Shown here piece after piece: positions 5,880-13,016 of a DNA stretch of 49,399 bases. The notes below the pieces were generated by a model. It did no database searches. It saw only the letters and a program-made list of their open reading frames with translations, and was not told the origin of the DNA. This DNA comes from a virus, in IMG/VR virus record IMGVR_UViG_3300033571_009718, positions 1 to 49,399 of that record, one strand, 5' to 3'. The translations under genes and the position numbers were made by a program. Position 1 is the stretch's first letter. Every line of letters begins with the position of its first letter.

Positions 5880-6262
5880 CTGGCGTAGCGCAACATACGC
5901 CAGTACGGGGAACGGGCGGCGCCCGCACCGTTCCCCTCTTCCCACAAGATTTTGAGTTATGGCGGGATGTTCTTTTCACGGTAGGGTGCCAGTCTAGGCA
6001 TTGTTCGGGCAAGCGCTCGCGACAACGGGGCGTAGACTGGTGCTGAGAGAGTCAATCGAACAAAAACGTACTGGGGTGTCGGAGGCTCTCACAAACCGAG
6101 CAGCAACTCGGCGCGGCTATAGGAGTGTAGTCGCGATCAAATGCTAGGCAGTGATCCTGCCGCCCGCCGCCAGTTCGAGAGGCGCCACTCGTTGGGCTAC
6201 GAGCCCTGATCAAACGCAATTTGAGTCGAAGCAAGCCCTTTGGGCAGGTTGATACCTGCCCA
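5880..6262 (+). ncRNA. Candidate structured RNA of ~380 nt
   Basis: Perfect or near-perfect stems follow one another: CTGGCGTA/TACGCCAG (5880-5903), GGGGAACGG/CCGTTCCCC with inner GCGG/CCGC (5907-5936), an 11-bp stem GTGCCAGTCTA/TAGACTGGTGC (5986-6043), CCGAG/CTCGG (6096-6111), CGCGGCTA/TAGTCGCG (6112-6135), GGCAG/CTGCC (6147-6161), CGCC/GGCG (6168-6184), CTCGT/ACGAG (6188-6203), and the terminator stem at 6241-6262. No clear promoter of its own was found; read-through from the promoter at 5563 could make it. It matches no RNA class I know. It could instead be a long regulatory 5' region of the gene at 6285. Confidence 0.5.
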
Positions 6263-6269
6263 TTTTTTT
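6241..6269 (+). terminator. Intrinsic terminator
   Basis: TGGGCAGGT-TGAT-ACCTGCCCA (9-bp stem) followed by seven T. The next ATG (6285) with GGAGG lies 16 bases on, so it may also act as an attenuator for that gene. Confidence 0.85.
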
Positions 6270-6284
6270 GACATGGAGGAACCT

Positions 6285-6737
6285 ATGCTGACGATACTTC
6301 TTGCTACCATCTTCTCACTCACGCCTATCTGCATCGACAATCCCGAGACGCTGATCAAAGAGCGCGCGCCCCGGCCGGTGGTGGTGGGCGTGCTGAACGG
6401 CAGCAGCGTGCAGCGCGTCGAGGCGTTCACCTATCTGCAACAAACGAAACGGCTCACGGGTGAGGCCATCCGATGGGAGCGCGCATCGATCGCCGTGCAA
6501 GTGGCGATCGCTCGGCATCCGTTCAAAGAACCGGGTGACTTGGTGGACTACCTCACCGGCGCGGCGGCGTTCGTCGACACGCCTATCTTGCGCTTGCAGG
6601 TTGTCCCGCGGATCACCCTGGCCGAGACGATCACGCGCTACCTTCTGGCCAAAAGTCCGGACGACCGGCGATTGTACGGTGAGCTGCTCTATGCCGTGTC
6701 TGAGAACCGGGCAAACTCGTGCTCGTTCTGGCGGTAA
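6285..6737 (+). CDS. Early protein with hydrophobic N-terminus, unknown (150 aa)
   Basis: ATG 6285 has ATGGAGGAACCT before it. The first 17 residues (MLTILLATIFSLTPICI) are hydrophobic and could be a membrane anchor or export signal, though no positive charge precedes them. The rest is soluble and helix-rich, with PRPVVVGVLNGSSVQRVEAFTYLQ. No family is recognised. It sits directly behind a terminator or attenuator. Confidence 0.65.
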   Translation: MLTILLATIFSLTPICIDNPETLIKERAPRPVVVGVLNGSSVQRVEAFTYLQQTKRLTGEAIRWERASIAVQVAIARHPFKEPGDLVDYLTGAAAFVDTPILRLQVVPRITLAETITRYLLAKSPDDRRLYGELLYAVSENRANSCSFWR

Positions 6738-6771
6738 TTGAATTGCAATGCCATTGCTACGATGCAATCAC

Positions 6772-6804
6772 CTAGCAAACAAGTAGCAAACAACTAGCAA
6801 ACAA
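6772..6804 (+). repeat. Three tandem 11-bp repeats (operator-like)
   Basis: CTAGCAAACAA, GTAGCAAACAA and CTAGCAAACAA follow without spacing just before the promoter at 6817. An 11-bp period keeps the sites on one helix face, as for cooperative binding of a regulator. Confidence 0.75.
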
Positions 6805-6845
6805 GCGGGCCGTTGGTTGACAAATTGACGGCCCGCCAGTATAGT
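6805..6845 (+). promoter_or_regulatory. Strong promoter of the methyltransferase operon
   Basis: TTGACA (6817-6822), 17-base spacer, TATAGT (6840-6845). The inverted repeat GCGGGCCGT (6805-6813)/ACGGCCCGC (6828-6836) brackets the -35 box and could be an operator. Directly upstream are the tandem repeats at 6772-6804. Confidence 0.82.
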
Positions 6846-6850
6846 AGATC

Positions 6851-6885
6851 TGCGGTCGGGAGTGACGCCCCGCGAGACAGCCGCA
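6851..6885 (+). promoter_or_regulatory. 5' leader hairpin, divergent copy
   Basis: TGCGG (6851-6855) pairs with CCGCA (6881-6885). Inside, CGGG (6857-6860) pairs with CCCG around AGTGACGC, which resembles the AATGACG loop of the other leaders. It lies at the predicted transcription start. Confidence 0.45.
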
Positions 6886-6916
6886 AACGAAAGGGAACAC
6901 AACTAGGATTCGTGAG

Positions 6917-7005
6917 AGCCTTTTGCGAAGGCGGGTCAGGTCTGTAGGCCGTCAACCTACATTCCCTTTCTACCTGCCCGTTCTTCGCAAAGGGCTTTTG
7001 CTTTT
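6917..7005 (+). promoter_or_regulatory. Long leader hairpin, probable attenuator
   Basis: A 14-bp stem (6917-6930 with 6983-6996, one G-U) continues into a second stem (6932-6941 with 6972-6980) and holds an inner hairpin GTAGG/CCTAC (6944-6960). A T-rich tract CTTTTGCTTTT follows, and then directly the GGAGG of the methyltransferase gene. This looks like an intrinsic terminator inside the leader, that is, an attenuator, or a structured element controlling translation. Confidence 0.7.
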
Positions 7006-7015
7006 GGAGGTACGG

Positions 7016-8197
7016 ATGGAACCAAAGATCGATCCCGAGTTCAAAGCCCTGCTCGCGCCGTTGTCGGCTGAGCAGTATGCCGGGCTTGAAGAGGACATCC
7101 TGGACCGAGGATGCCTGGACACCATCAAGCTCTGGAATGACACCATCATCGATGGTCACAATCGCTTCTCGATCTGTATGCGCCACGGCGTGATATTCCA
7201 GACCGAAGAGCTTGACTTCGATTCCCGCGAGGATGTCATCGAGTGGATGATCCGCAACCAGATCAACCGGCGCAACCAAACACCAGAGCAGATCAGCTAC
7301 TTTCGCGGCAAGCTCTACGAGCAGAAGAAGAAGCAAGGACAGCGAACTGATTTAACTTCTGGGCAAAATGTCCAGAAGTTAAGCGCTCAAGCCATCGCCG
7401 AAGATTATGGCGTGGATGAGAAGACGATCCGCCGTGATGCTGACTTCGCCAAGGCGATTGACACCATTGGCAAGCAGGTTGGCGAGGATGTGAAGCATCA
7501 GATCTTGTCAGGCGAACTGCCAGTCACGAAGAAGGATGTCGTCAAGCTCGCGCAGATGCCCGAGGAGAAGCGCAAGGCAATCACCGAGAAGATTGCTACC
7601 GGCGCAACGATGGCCGACGCGATCCGCGAAGAAAAGCGCGCCGAGGTGATCGCGCGCCTGGAAGATGTCGAAGCACGCGAAGCCAAAGAACTTGCCGGAC
7701 AGTATGACGTGATCGTTATCGATCCGCCTTGGCCAATGGAAAAGATCGAGCGCGATGTCAGGCCCAACCAGACCGAGTTCGACTACCCAACAATGAGCGA
7801 GGAAGAGCTTGGCGACATGATCCTTCCCGCCGCTGATGATTGTCATCTCTGGTTGTGGACAACGCATCGATTCCTACCTATGGCCTTTCGCCTTCTCGAT
7901 GCGTGGGAATTCAAGTACCTATGCACGTTCGTCTGGCACAAGCCGGGCGGCTTCCAGCCGATCGGCCTTCCACAGTACAACTGCGAGTTCGCGTTATATG
8001 CCCGTAGAGGCGCGCCGAAGTTCATAGATACCAAGGCCCTGCCTGTCTGCTTTGAAGCGCCTAGAGGGGCACACAGCGAGAAACCAGAGGCATTCTACGA
8101 GGTGGTCAGACGGGTAACGGCCGGGCGGCGGATCGACATCTTCAACCGACGCTCGATCGAAGGCTTTGAGTCCTGGGGGAAGGAGGCAGGCGAATGA
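7016..8197 (+). CDS. ParB-domain/MT-A70 adenine methyltransferase
   Basis: The start is ATG 7016 behind TTTTGGAGGTACGG; 393 residues. The N-terminal ParB/Srx-type domain contains IIDGHNRF (residues 44-51), the counterpart of the ParB GERR box. A helical HTH segment (AEDYGVDEKTIRRDADF) follows near 118-134. The C-terminal MT-A70 methyltransferase has the catalytic DPPW at 236-239 and a conserved WLWTTHRF further on. It is expected to methylate adenine N6 in DNA, either to protect the phage from host restriction or to mark its own genome. It heads an operon with the putative nuclease-fold protein at 8194 and the replication genes. ParB-methylase fusions are common in phages. Confidence 0.9.
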   Translation: MEPKIDPEFKALLAPLSAEQYAGLEEDILDRGCLDTIKLWNDTIIDGHNRFSICMRHGVIFQTEELDFDSREDVIEWMIRNQINRRNQTPEQISYFRGKLYEQKKKQGQRTDLTSGQNVQKLSAQAIAEDYGVDEKTIRRDADFAKAIDTIGKQVGEDVKHQILSGELPVTKKDVVKLAQMPEEKRKAITEKIATGATMADAIREEKRAEVIARLEDVEAREAKELAGQYDVIVIDPPWPMEKIERDVRPNQTEFDYPTMSEEELGDMILPAADDCHLWLWTTHRFLPMAFRLLDAWEFKYLCTFVWHKPGGFQPIGLPQYNCEFALYARRGAPKFIDTKALPVCFEAPRGAHSEKPEAFYEVVRRVTAGRRIDIFNRRSIEGFESWGKEAGE

Positions 8198-8748
8198 GCT
8201 ACGAACGCGACAGAAAATGGTCGGATGCCTTTATGCCTGAGATCAAGGCTATCCTGGGAATGCACATCATCGGCGAAGCGCCCTACGAAGAAGACGCACA
8301 TCGCAACACAGACTTAATCGTCCTCAAGATGGAAGCCATTCGCATTGCCGTCCGGATGCGCACCTACAAAAACTTCGAGAAGTATCCAAACGATTTTACG
8401 ATACGAGTGAGTCGTGGTAGCGGCAATGAGACTGAAATGATGAAGATTATGAAGGGCTTCGGCAATTTGATGTTCTATGGATTTGAGGATCAAAACGGGC
8501 GGCACGTTGGACGTTGGACGATAATTGATCTTGACGTGTTCCGTGGCGCAGTCTGGGATAGGCAACTGAGAACCAAAGAAGTACCGGGCTTCTTGAGAAC
8601 CAATCCTGATGGTTCATCAGATTTTCGCGTGTTCCGCTTTGCTGAGTTCCCACCGACGCTGATTCGTGCGCAAGGCGACGGATTCCCGCAGTTCTCGCGG
8701 CCTACAGCCAAGGCCATTGAGCTGACACACGCAGACATCCCATTCTAG
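8194..8748 (+). CDS. Phage protein, possible PD-(D/E)XK-like fold (184 aa)
   Basis: It overlaps the methyltransferase stop by four bases (ATGA). Around residues 38-56 the pattern NTDLIVLKMEAIRIAVRMR resembles the D...E-x-K core of restriction-like nuclease folds. Further on there is FGFE/FYGFED and a C-terminal PF end. No proven family. Pairing with a methyltransferase gene could point to a DNA-processing partner, but this is inference. Confidence 0.6.
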   Translation: MSYERDRKWSDAFMPEIKAILGMHIIGEAPYEEDAHRNTDLIVLKMEAIRIAVRMRTYKNFEKYPNDFTIRVSRGSGNETEMMKIMKGFGNLMFYGFEDQNGRHVGRWTIIDLDVFRGAVWDRQLRTKEVPGFLRTNPDGSSDFRVFRFAEFPPTLIRAQGDGFPQFSRPTAKAIELTHADIPF

Positions 8749-8757
8749 GAGGTACGG

Positions 8758-9633
8758 ATGCCCACCAATCCAAACGCCAAGCTATTCAACGAGTGGGGCG
8801 CGTTCGCCGTGATCCCACACGAATTCATCGACGCTTCGACGGCCTATTCTGATCAGGCCTTCCGGCTCTTCGTGCTGCTGATGCGGTACACCAACGGCAA
8901 GACCGGCGAAGCATTCCCGTCCTACACCCACCTTCAGAGCCTGACCGGATGGTCTACGAAGACGATCGCCAAGGCGATCCGGGAACTCGAAGCGGCCGGC
9001 TGGATCGTCCGCAAAAAGCAGTTCTCAGGCCCCACCCACTACACGCTTGTACGTCCCCAGTCCTTTCCGACGGAAAGGATTGACAGTACTTCCCTAGGGA
9101 AAGGAATGCGCTTTCCTACGGAAAGGACTGCACTTTCCCAGGGAAAGCCTAAAAAGAACGAGATTAAATATATCGAGAGTAAAAAGATCGAGAGAGAAGA
9201 GGCGGCGCATTCGCGCCTTCCCGCGCTCGATCAGCCGGATCTGCTCACCGTCGAGCCCAACGCCGTGAGCGTGCTACTTGAGATCTTCCCATCAACACCG
9301 ATCTACTCGCAGGAAGTCATCGACGCCGCCGACATCCGCGATCTGATGCTCTGGCGGCAGGTGCTCAGCGATTGGCGGGACAACCGCTATTCGACCCGCA
9401 ACGTCACCGGTATGCGTGACCGGTACAAATCGCAACTCGCCAAACAGGAGGAACAGGCCAATGGACAGAATCGCACTCGACAGAACAAGGGTCGCCCAAC
9501 TCAGCTCGACGCCGCCCGCGCCTACAACGCAAGAATGCAAGCCGCTCTTGAGCGACGAGCGGCTCGATCTGCTGGTACAGGTGATTCAGAGAACCAGAAC
9601 AGCGAACAGCCTGCCGCTCTTGTTCGACGATGA
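8758..9633 (+). CDS. Replication initiator with winged-helix domain
   Basis: AGGAGGTACGG precedes ATG 8758; 291 residues. Residues 10-95 form a helix-turn-helix_36-type initiator domain: VIPHEFID, FRLFVLLMRYTN, EAFPSYTHLQSLTGWSTKTIAKAIRELEAAGWI. The next segment (about residues 101-130) is encoded by the palindromic iterons, as in lambda O, where the origin lies within the initiator gene. The C-terminal half is helical and polar. It probably binds the iterons and recruits the helicase through a loader, perhaps the product of the overlapping next gene. The last 173 bases overlap that gene in another frame. Confidence 0.8.
   Translation: MPTNPNAKLFNEWGAFAVIPHEFIDASTAYSDQAFRLFVLLMRYTNGKTGEAFPSYTHLQSLTGWSTKTIAKAIRELEAAGWIVRKKQFSGPTHYTLVRPQSFPTERIDSTSLGKGMRFPTERTALSQGKPKKNEIKYIESKKIEREEAAHSRLPALDQPDLLTVEPNAVSVLLEIFPSTPIYSQEVIDAADIRDLMLWRQVLSDWRDNRYSTRNVTGMRDRYKSQLAKQEEQANGQNRTRQNKGRPTQLDAARAYNARMQAALERRAARSAGTGDSENQNSEQPAALVRR
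9062..9200 (+). other. Probable replication origin (four palindromic iterons plus AT-rich stretch)
   Basis: The iterons are CCTTTCC-GAC-GGAAAGG (9062-9078), CTTCCCTAGGGAAAG (9089-9103), CTTTCC-TAC-GGAAAG (9111-9125) and CTTTCC-CAG-GGAAAG (9133-9147). Their centres are 22-25 bases apart, about two helix turns. An A/T-rich segment (9150-9200) follows and could be the unwinding element. All lie inside the initiator gene, like lambda ori in O. Confidence 0.75.
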
Positions 9634-10108
9634 ACTACCAGGTCATCTCGACACGTGGGCAACGGCCCTGAAGGACGTTGCGGATGGGCTGCTACTGACC
9701 GCGTGGGAACGGGCCTTCGCCGACCACGATTGGCGTGAGCGCCCATTCCTGAAGCCGGGTGACGTGCTCGAAGCCGCTCACCGTGTGATCCTCGAGGATC
9801 GGCAGCGGCGCGAGCAGGAAGAGCACTACAACCGGCGACGCCACGCGAAGGACGAGACCTACGCTTGCCAGTACTGTCACGATGCCGGCTATGTGCCGCT
9901 GATGCTTCACTGCCCAACCTGGAAGGACTGGCGCAAGAGTGCATACCCGTGCTCGTGCTCTGCGGCGCCCATCACGCAACGCCAGCCGTGGCCCGGTGCT
10001 TCGGATTGGGAACGCGATCGAGATTCCGGCTATTGGCAACCTGCCAGGCCTGAGCAGAGCCCGCGGTGCCCGTGCCTGTTCTGCAAGAACAAAGCTGACC
10101 AGCGATAA
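9461..10108 (+). CDS. Putative helicase loader/replication accessory protein with Cys motifs
   Basis: The start is ATG 9461, with CAGGAGG twelve bases upstream; 215 residues. A helical domain at about 30-120 (LLVQVIQRTR, W..ALKDVADGLLLTAWERAFAD) resembles the small helicase loader/inhibitor proteins that follow initiator genes in siphophages. Two Cys clusters come after it: CQYCHDAG near 140 and CPCLFCKNK at the C-terminus, probably zinc-binding. There is no Walker motif, so it is not a DnaC-type ATPase. Role is inferred from position. It overlaps the initiator gene by 173 bases. Confidence 0.6.
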   Translation: MDRIALDRTRVAQLSSTPPAPTTQECKPLLSDERLDLLVQVIQRTRTANSLPLLFDDELPGHLDTWATALKDVADGLLLTAWERAFADHDWRERPFLKPGDVLEAAHRVILEDRQRREQEEHYNRRRHAKDETYACQYCHDAGYVPLMLHCPTWKDWRKSAYPCSCSAAPITQRQPWPGASDWERDRDSGYWQPARPEQSPRCPCLFCKNKADQR

Positions 10109-10163
10109 TTGGCCACTTGACGCCCGGAATATAATCGACTACTCTCACAATCGGAGGAACGCA

Positions 10164-10754
10164 ATGTCAACGCAAACATCACCACGCAACTATACCGAAG
10201 CGGAGCGCAGCGGCGCCTTCCGCAATGACCTGCCGCCGTCCGAGTGGCAGTTCTCTGAGATCGTCCAAGTCGACTTACCCAGCGGCTACCGATGCCACGT
10301 GATCACCCGGCTGTCCGAGTACGAGCTGATCAACGGCCGCTTCTATGCGCACTCGACCTACCTGGGCCGGCGCGTGCGATTTGTGCAATCGTCCGTGGTT
10401 GTCGACGGCGAGCCGCTCGAGGACTGGAAGCCGGTGGACGCGCGCGGGAATCGCGTCAGGCTCATCGTCCCGATTATCGAGATGAAGATCTTGCGCAACC
10501 GTGGCCGTTACACGATCGACCTGGAAGGCGACGGCATCCTGCGCGGCCGGATCGGCTACGGCGGCGACAACAACTCAGCCCTGACCGTCCGCAAAGAGAT
10601 CTACACCAAGTGTACCGACCTGCGCGATCTGATCACCGCGCATTGGCAGAAGACGCTTGGCATCAACTGGAAGAGCCAGGGTGCGCAACTGATCACCGCC
10701 GTCAAACAGGTCCACGACCAGATTATTGATCAGCAATTGAGGGCGGAATGGTGA
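10164..10754 (+). CDS. Early protein, function unknown (196 aa)
   Basis: ATCGGAGGAACGCA precedes ATG 10164. The centre is β-rich, with paired strands such as GYRCHVITRLSEYELINGRFY and VRLIVPIIEMKI, and the C-terminal third is helical. No recognised domain. The stop overlaps the start of the nuclease gene, so the pair is translationally coupled and may act together in replication or recombination. Confidence 0.7.
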   Translation: MSTQTSPRNYTEAERSGAFRNDLPPSEWQFSEIVQVDLPSGYRCHVITRLSEYELINGRFYAHSTYLGRRVRFVQSSVVVDGEPLEDWKPVDARGNRVRLIVPIIEMKILRNRGRYTIDLEGDGILRGRIGYGGDNNSALTVRKEIYTKCTDLRDLITAHWQKTLGINWKSQGAQLITAVKQVHDQIIDQQLRAEW

Positions 10755-11143
10755 AGAGCTACAAGAAATTCCGTGGGCGCATCATCCCGTCTGAGCACAC
10801 GCAGCAAGCGCTGCTCATCTCGTGGGCCGACCTGGTCAAGGGTCAGTACCCCGAGCTACAGCTGCTCTTTGCCATCCCGAACGGCGGCGCACGATCGGCA
10901 AGGGCCGGTGCGATGCTCAAGCGCGAGGGCGTGAAGGCAGGCGTGCCGGATCTGTGCCTGCCCGTTGCGCGCCGCATCTGGCACCACCTGTACATCGAGC
11001 TGAAGGCAGGTGACGGCCGGTTGTCAGAAAAGCAAAAGGACTGGGTCGAAGCCCTGTCGCAGCAGGGCAATTGTGTTGCCGTGGCCTATTCTTTTGAGGA
11101 AGCCAAGGGCATCTTGGTCGACTACCTGGAAGGACGCCTATGA
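10748..11143 (+). CDS. VRR-NUC domain nuclease
   Basis: This 131-residue protein shows the full VRR-NUC layout: an N-terminal helix EHTQQALLISWADL, then FAIPNGGARSARAGAMLKREGVK, the catalytic GVPDLCLPV and YIELKAGDGRLSEKQ. These are the D and ExK residues of the PD-(D/E)XK active site. Such small phage nucleases are thought to act as Holliday-junction or flap endonucleases in replication and recombination. The start overlaps the previous stop; its stop overlaps the next start (ATGA). Confidence 0.9.
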   Translation: MVKSYKKFRGRIIPSEHTQQALLISWADLVKGQYPELQLLFAIPNGGARSARAGAMLKREGVKAGVPDLCLPVARRIWHHLYIELKAGDGRLSEKQKDWVEALSQQGNCVAVAYSFEEAKGILVDYLEGRL

Positions 11144-11448
11144 TCGACAAACTCTTCGCATTCAACCAGACGTGCTACGTCCGGCGCCACGAAGACGAGA
11201 AGCCGGAAGTGCACACGCGCATCGTGCGCAACCTGACGCAGCCTGACAAGGTCATCTACGGCGAAGTCACGATTGACGGCGTGACGTGGGTGATGCGCCA
11301 TATGCACCAGGATCGCTGGATGTCGATCGGCAAGAAGGTCGATCTCGACGCGATGATTCAAGGGCTCGAAGCCGAGCCACTATCCGCCCGCGAGCGGGAA
11401 CTCGCGACAACACCGTGGCAACAATGCACCCGACGCCGGGTGATGTAA
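11140..11448 (+). CDS. Early protein, function unknown (102 aa)
   Basis: The start is coupled to the VRR-NUC stop. The middle region (IYGEVTIDGVTWVMRHM, DRWMSIGKKVDLDAMIQGLEAE) is β then helix. No recognised domain. Confidence 0.68.
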   Translation: MIDKLFAFNQTCYVRRHEDEKPEVHTRIVRNLTQPDKVIYGEVTIDGVTWVMRHMHQDRWMSIGKKVDLDAMIQGLEAEPLSARERELATTPWQQCTRRRVM

Positions 11449-11474
11449 CCGCAACCAACCATCGGAGGAACACG

Positions 11475-12212
11475 ATGCCCGTCTTACTCGCACCCATCGC
11501 AAAACGACTCGCCGCCCGTGGCCTATGGGCCGGCTTTCGCGCTTGGCGCAACCGTCGCAACAATCGCACCATCACTGAGGAGGCTACCTTGTCAGATTCA
11601 CGCACGTCCACATCTGAGAATCGGTCCATGTTTGACTGGCTGATGTTCTTGGCCATTCACGTCATCATCATCGGCGGCATCAGCTACGCCGGATGGAACG
11701 TCTACGGCGAGCGGCTTGGCATCTGGGTCGCCGCATCGGCCTCGGTCGCCGGCATCACGTCGGCATACCTGTACGCGAAGATCGTACCGGGTGAAACATT
11801 TATGAAGGTCATCCTGGGACTGATCGTCGCCGCCAATGCGGGCTACATCGTCCACAACGGGGCGCGCAATATGGGCATTGAGAGCTTTAACTCGACGCAG
11901 GTCCGCAAGTACGAGATCGGAATGGCCGCTGCTGCTCGCGCCCGTACACGCGCCGTCGCCAGCGCCATCGGGCTCAATGCCAGCGCATCCACGCAGCTTG
12001 AGCGCGCCTTCGCGGACTCGACCGCCACGATCGCCGCCATCCTGGCGTTCCTTGAGCTGTGCGCGGCAGTCACTTTCTTCGCGATCTCGTCCAAGCGGGT
12101 GAGCGCGATCGAGAACCAGGGACGGCAGATGGCTGCTGTCCCGTTGGGCTTCGCATCATCGACGAACTACGCCACGCCCGCCTACACCGGGAACGATCGC
12201 CCAAAAGCCTGA
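11475..12212 (+). CDS. Multi-span membrane protein, unknown (245 aa)
   Basis: ATCGGAGGAACACG precedes ATG 11475. A basic N-terminus (RNRRNN) is followed by about four hydrophobic segments: WLMFLAIHVIIIGGISYAGW, LGIWVAASASVAGITSAYLY, FMKVILGLIVAANAGYIV and IAAILAFLELCAAVTFFAIS. The long Ala-rich loop between segments 3 and 4 is probably helical. No family is recognised. Position in the early operon, far from the lysis genes, argues against a holin. A role in superinfection exclusion or host membrane remodelling is possible. Confidence 0.7.
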   Translation: MPVLLAPIAKRLAARGLWAGFRAWRNRRNNRTITEEATLSDSRTSTSENRSMFDWLMFLAIHVIIIGGISYAGWNVYGERLGIWVAASASVAGITSAYLYAKIVPGETFMKVILGLIVAANAGYIVHNGARNMGIESFNSTQVRKYEIGMAAAARARTRAVASAIGLNASASTQLERAFADSTATIAAILAFLELCAAVTFFAISSKRVSAIENQGRQMAAVPLGFASSTNYATPAYTGNDRPKA

Positions 12213-12287
12213 GCCCGGACGCGCCGGGCGTTCACACGATTCACTCGTCCCTCTTCGTACCAATGACAACTACCACTGAGGCCACAT

Positions 12288-12419
12288 ATGATTCAGAAAG
12301 TCCTGGATATAGTGCAGATCGTCATTATGGCAATCTCGATGCTGCTGATCATGGCAATCTTCGCTTTGATCGTGATCGGGCGATTCAAAATGGCGCAACA
12401 ATGTCTCAGCCAGTTTTAA
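12288..12419 (+). CDS. Single-span micro-membrane protein (43 aa)
   Basis: ATG 12288 has GAGG a few bases upstream. Nearly the whole protein is one hydrophobic helix: after MIQKVLD come IVQIVIMAISMLLIMAIF and ALIVIGRF. It is followed 18 bases later by a second such gene. Function unknown. Confidence 0.6.
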   Translation: MIQKVLDIVQIVIMAISMLLIMAIFALIVIGRFKMAQQCLSQF

Positions 12420-12437
12420 CCATCACCGGAGGAACCT

Positions 12438-12563
12438 ATGAGCCCGAAGCCGCTGCTAGTTATTCTGACCGTTCTCGGCCTGTCAGTCGGTTGGTTATAC
12501 CGATACGAGCTGATGTTGTGGATCGGGAAGATCCTGCTGACGCAAGCATTGACCAGCCAATGA
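12438..12563 (+). CDS. Micro-membrane protein (41 aa)
   Basis: CCGGAGGAACCT precedes ATG 12438. A hydrophobic stretch, LLVILTVLGLSVGWLY, follows MSPKP, and a second weak one lies at the end. The stop overlaps the next start (ATGA). Function unknown. Confidence 0.62.
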   Translation: MSPKPLLVILTVLGLSVGWLYRYELMLWIGKILLTQALTSQ

Positions 12564-12871
12564 CCCCCACCATCACAGCCGTCACACCGCCACCACCCGC
12601 CACGATCCCGGCCTCGACGTCCAAGCGTCGGGGCCGTCCCCGCTCTGCCGATGCGTCGCGCCCCTACGTGGAAGCCGTCAAGGCGAGCAAGGGTACCTGG
12701 GCATTCCGTCTGCGCTGGAAGTACAGCGCGATCGATCGCCCGATCATCTACGTGGACAGGGTATCTGACGAGGTATACGATCTGATCAGGAAGGACTACT
12801 ATGAAGAGTACAAAGAAGCCATCATCCGCAACTATAAGGGCACCGTACCATCCCGTCACTCAGCCGCATGA
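12560..12871 (+). CDS. Early basic protein, unknown (103 aa)
   Basis: ATG 12560 overlaps the previous stop. The first 40 residues are Pro/Thr-rich, followed by a basic patch SKRRGRPRS that resembles an AT-hook (RGRP). The C-terminal half (FRLRWKYSAIDRPIIYVDRVSDEVYDLI) is β-helix mixed and rich in Tyr. It might bind DNA through the RGRP core; no family is recognised. Confidence 0.6.
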   Translation: MTPTITAVTPPPPATIPASTSKRRGRPRSADASRPYVEAVKASKGTWAFRLRWKYSAIDRPIIYVDRVSDEVYDLIRKDYYEEYKEAIIRNYKGTVPSRHSAA

Positions 12872-13016
12872 GATCGGCTCGGCGCTAATGGAAATCTTGC
12901 AGCTCGCGATCAAGAACAGCGACCCCACGACCGAGAAACTCGCACGCTCGATCATCACGACGAGCTTCAACCACAAGATCGACTGGACGAAGCTCGGCCA
13001 GGAGGTGACGCAATGA
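12801..13016 (+). CDS. Early protein, unknown (71 aa)
   Basis: ATG 12801 has AGGAAGGA upstream but lies inside the previous gene (71-base overlap). A later ATG at 12888 would give 42 residues. The region from MEILQLAIKN onward is helical. The stop overlaps the thymidylate kinase start. Confidence 0.5.
   Translation: MKSTKKPSSATIRAPYHPVTQPHEIGSALMEILQLAIKNSDPTTEKLARSIITTSFNHKIDWTKLGQEVTQ

Larger units (their letters stand above)
5859..6284 (+). other. 426-base gene-free stretch rich in hairpins
   Basis: No credible coding frame or ribosome site was found. The stretch holds a chain of inverted repeats and ends in an intrinsic terminator; see the ncRNA candidate within it. Confidence 0.75.

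Noticed and set aside
6113-6203. Possible tRNA in the structured gene-free stretch (TTCGAGA loop between CGCC and GGCG)
   Set aside because: The loop would have nine bases on a four-base stem and no acceptor stem, D arm or usable anticodon arm could be built.
6772-6804. Tandem repeats as a CRISPR array
   Set aside because: The units are 11 bp without spacers; they are operator-like. No repeat-spacer pattern was found anywhere in the window.
10117-10135. TTGACG plus TATAAT before the gene at 10164 as a promoter
   Set aside because: The two boxes are only seven bases apart; no fitting -35 box exists for the TATAAT.
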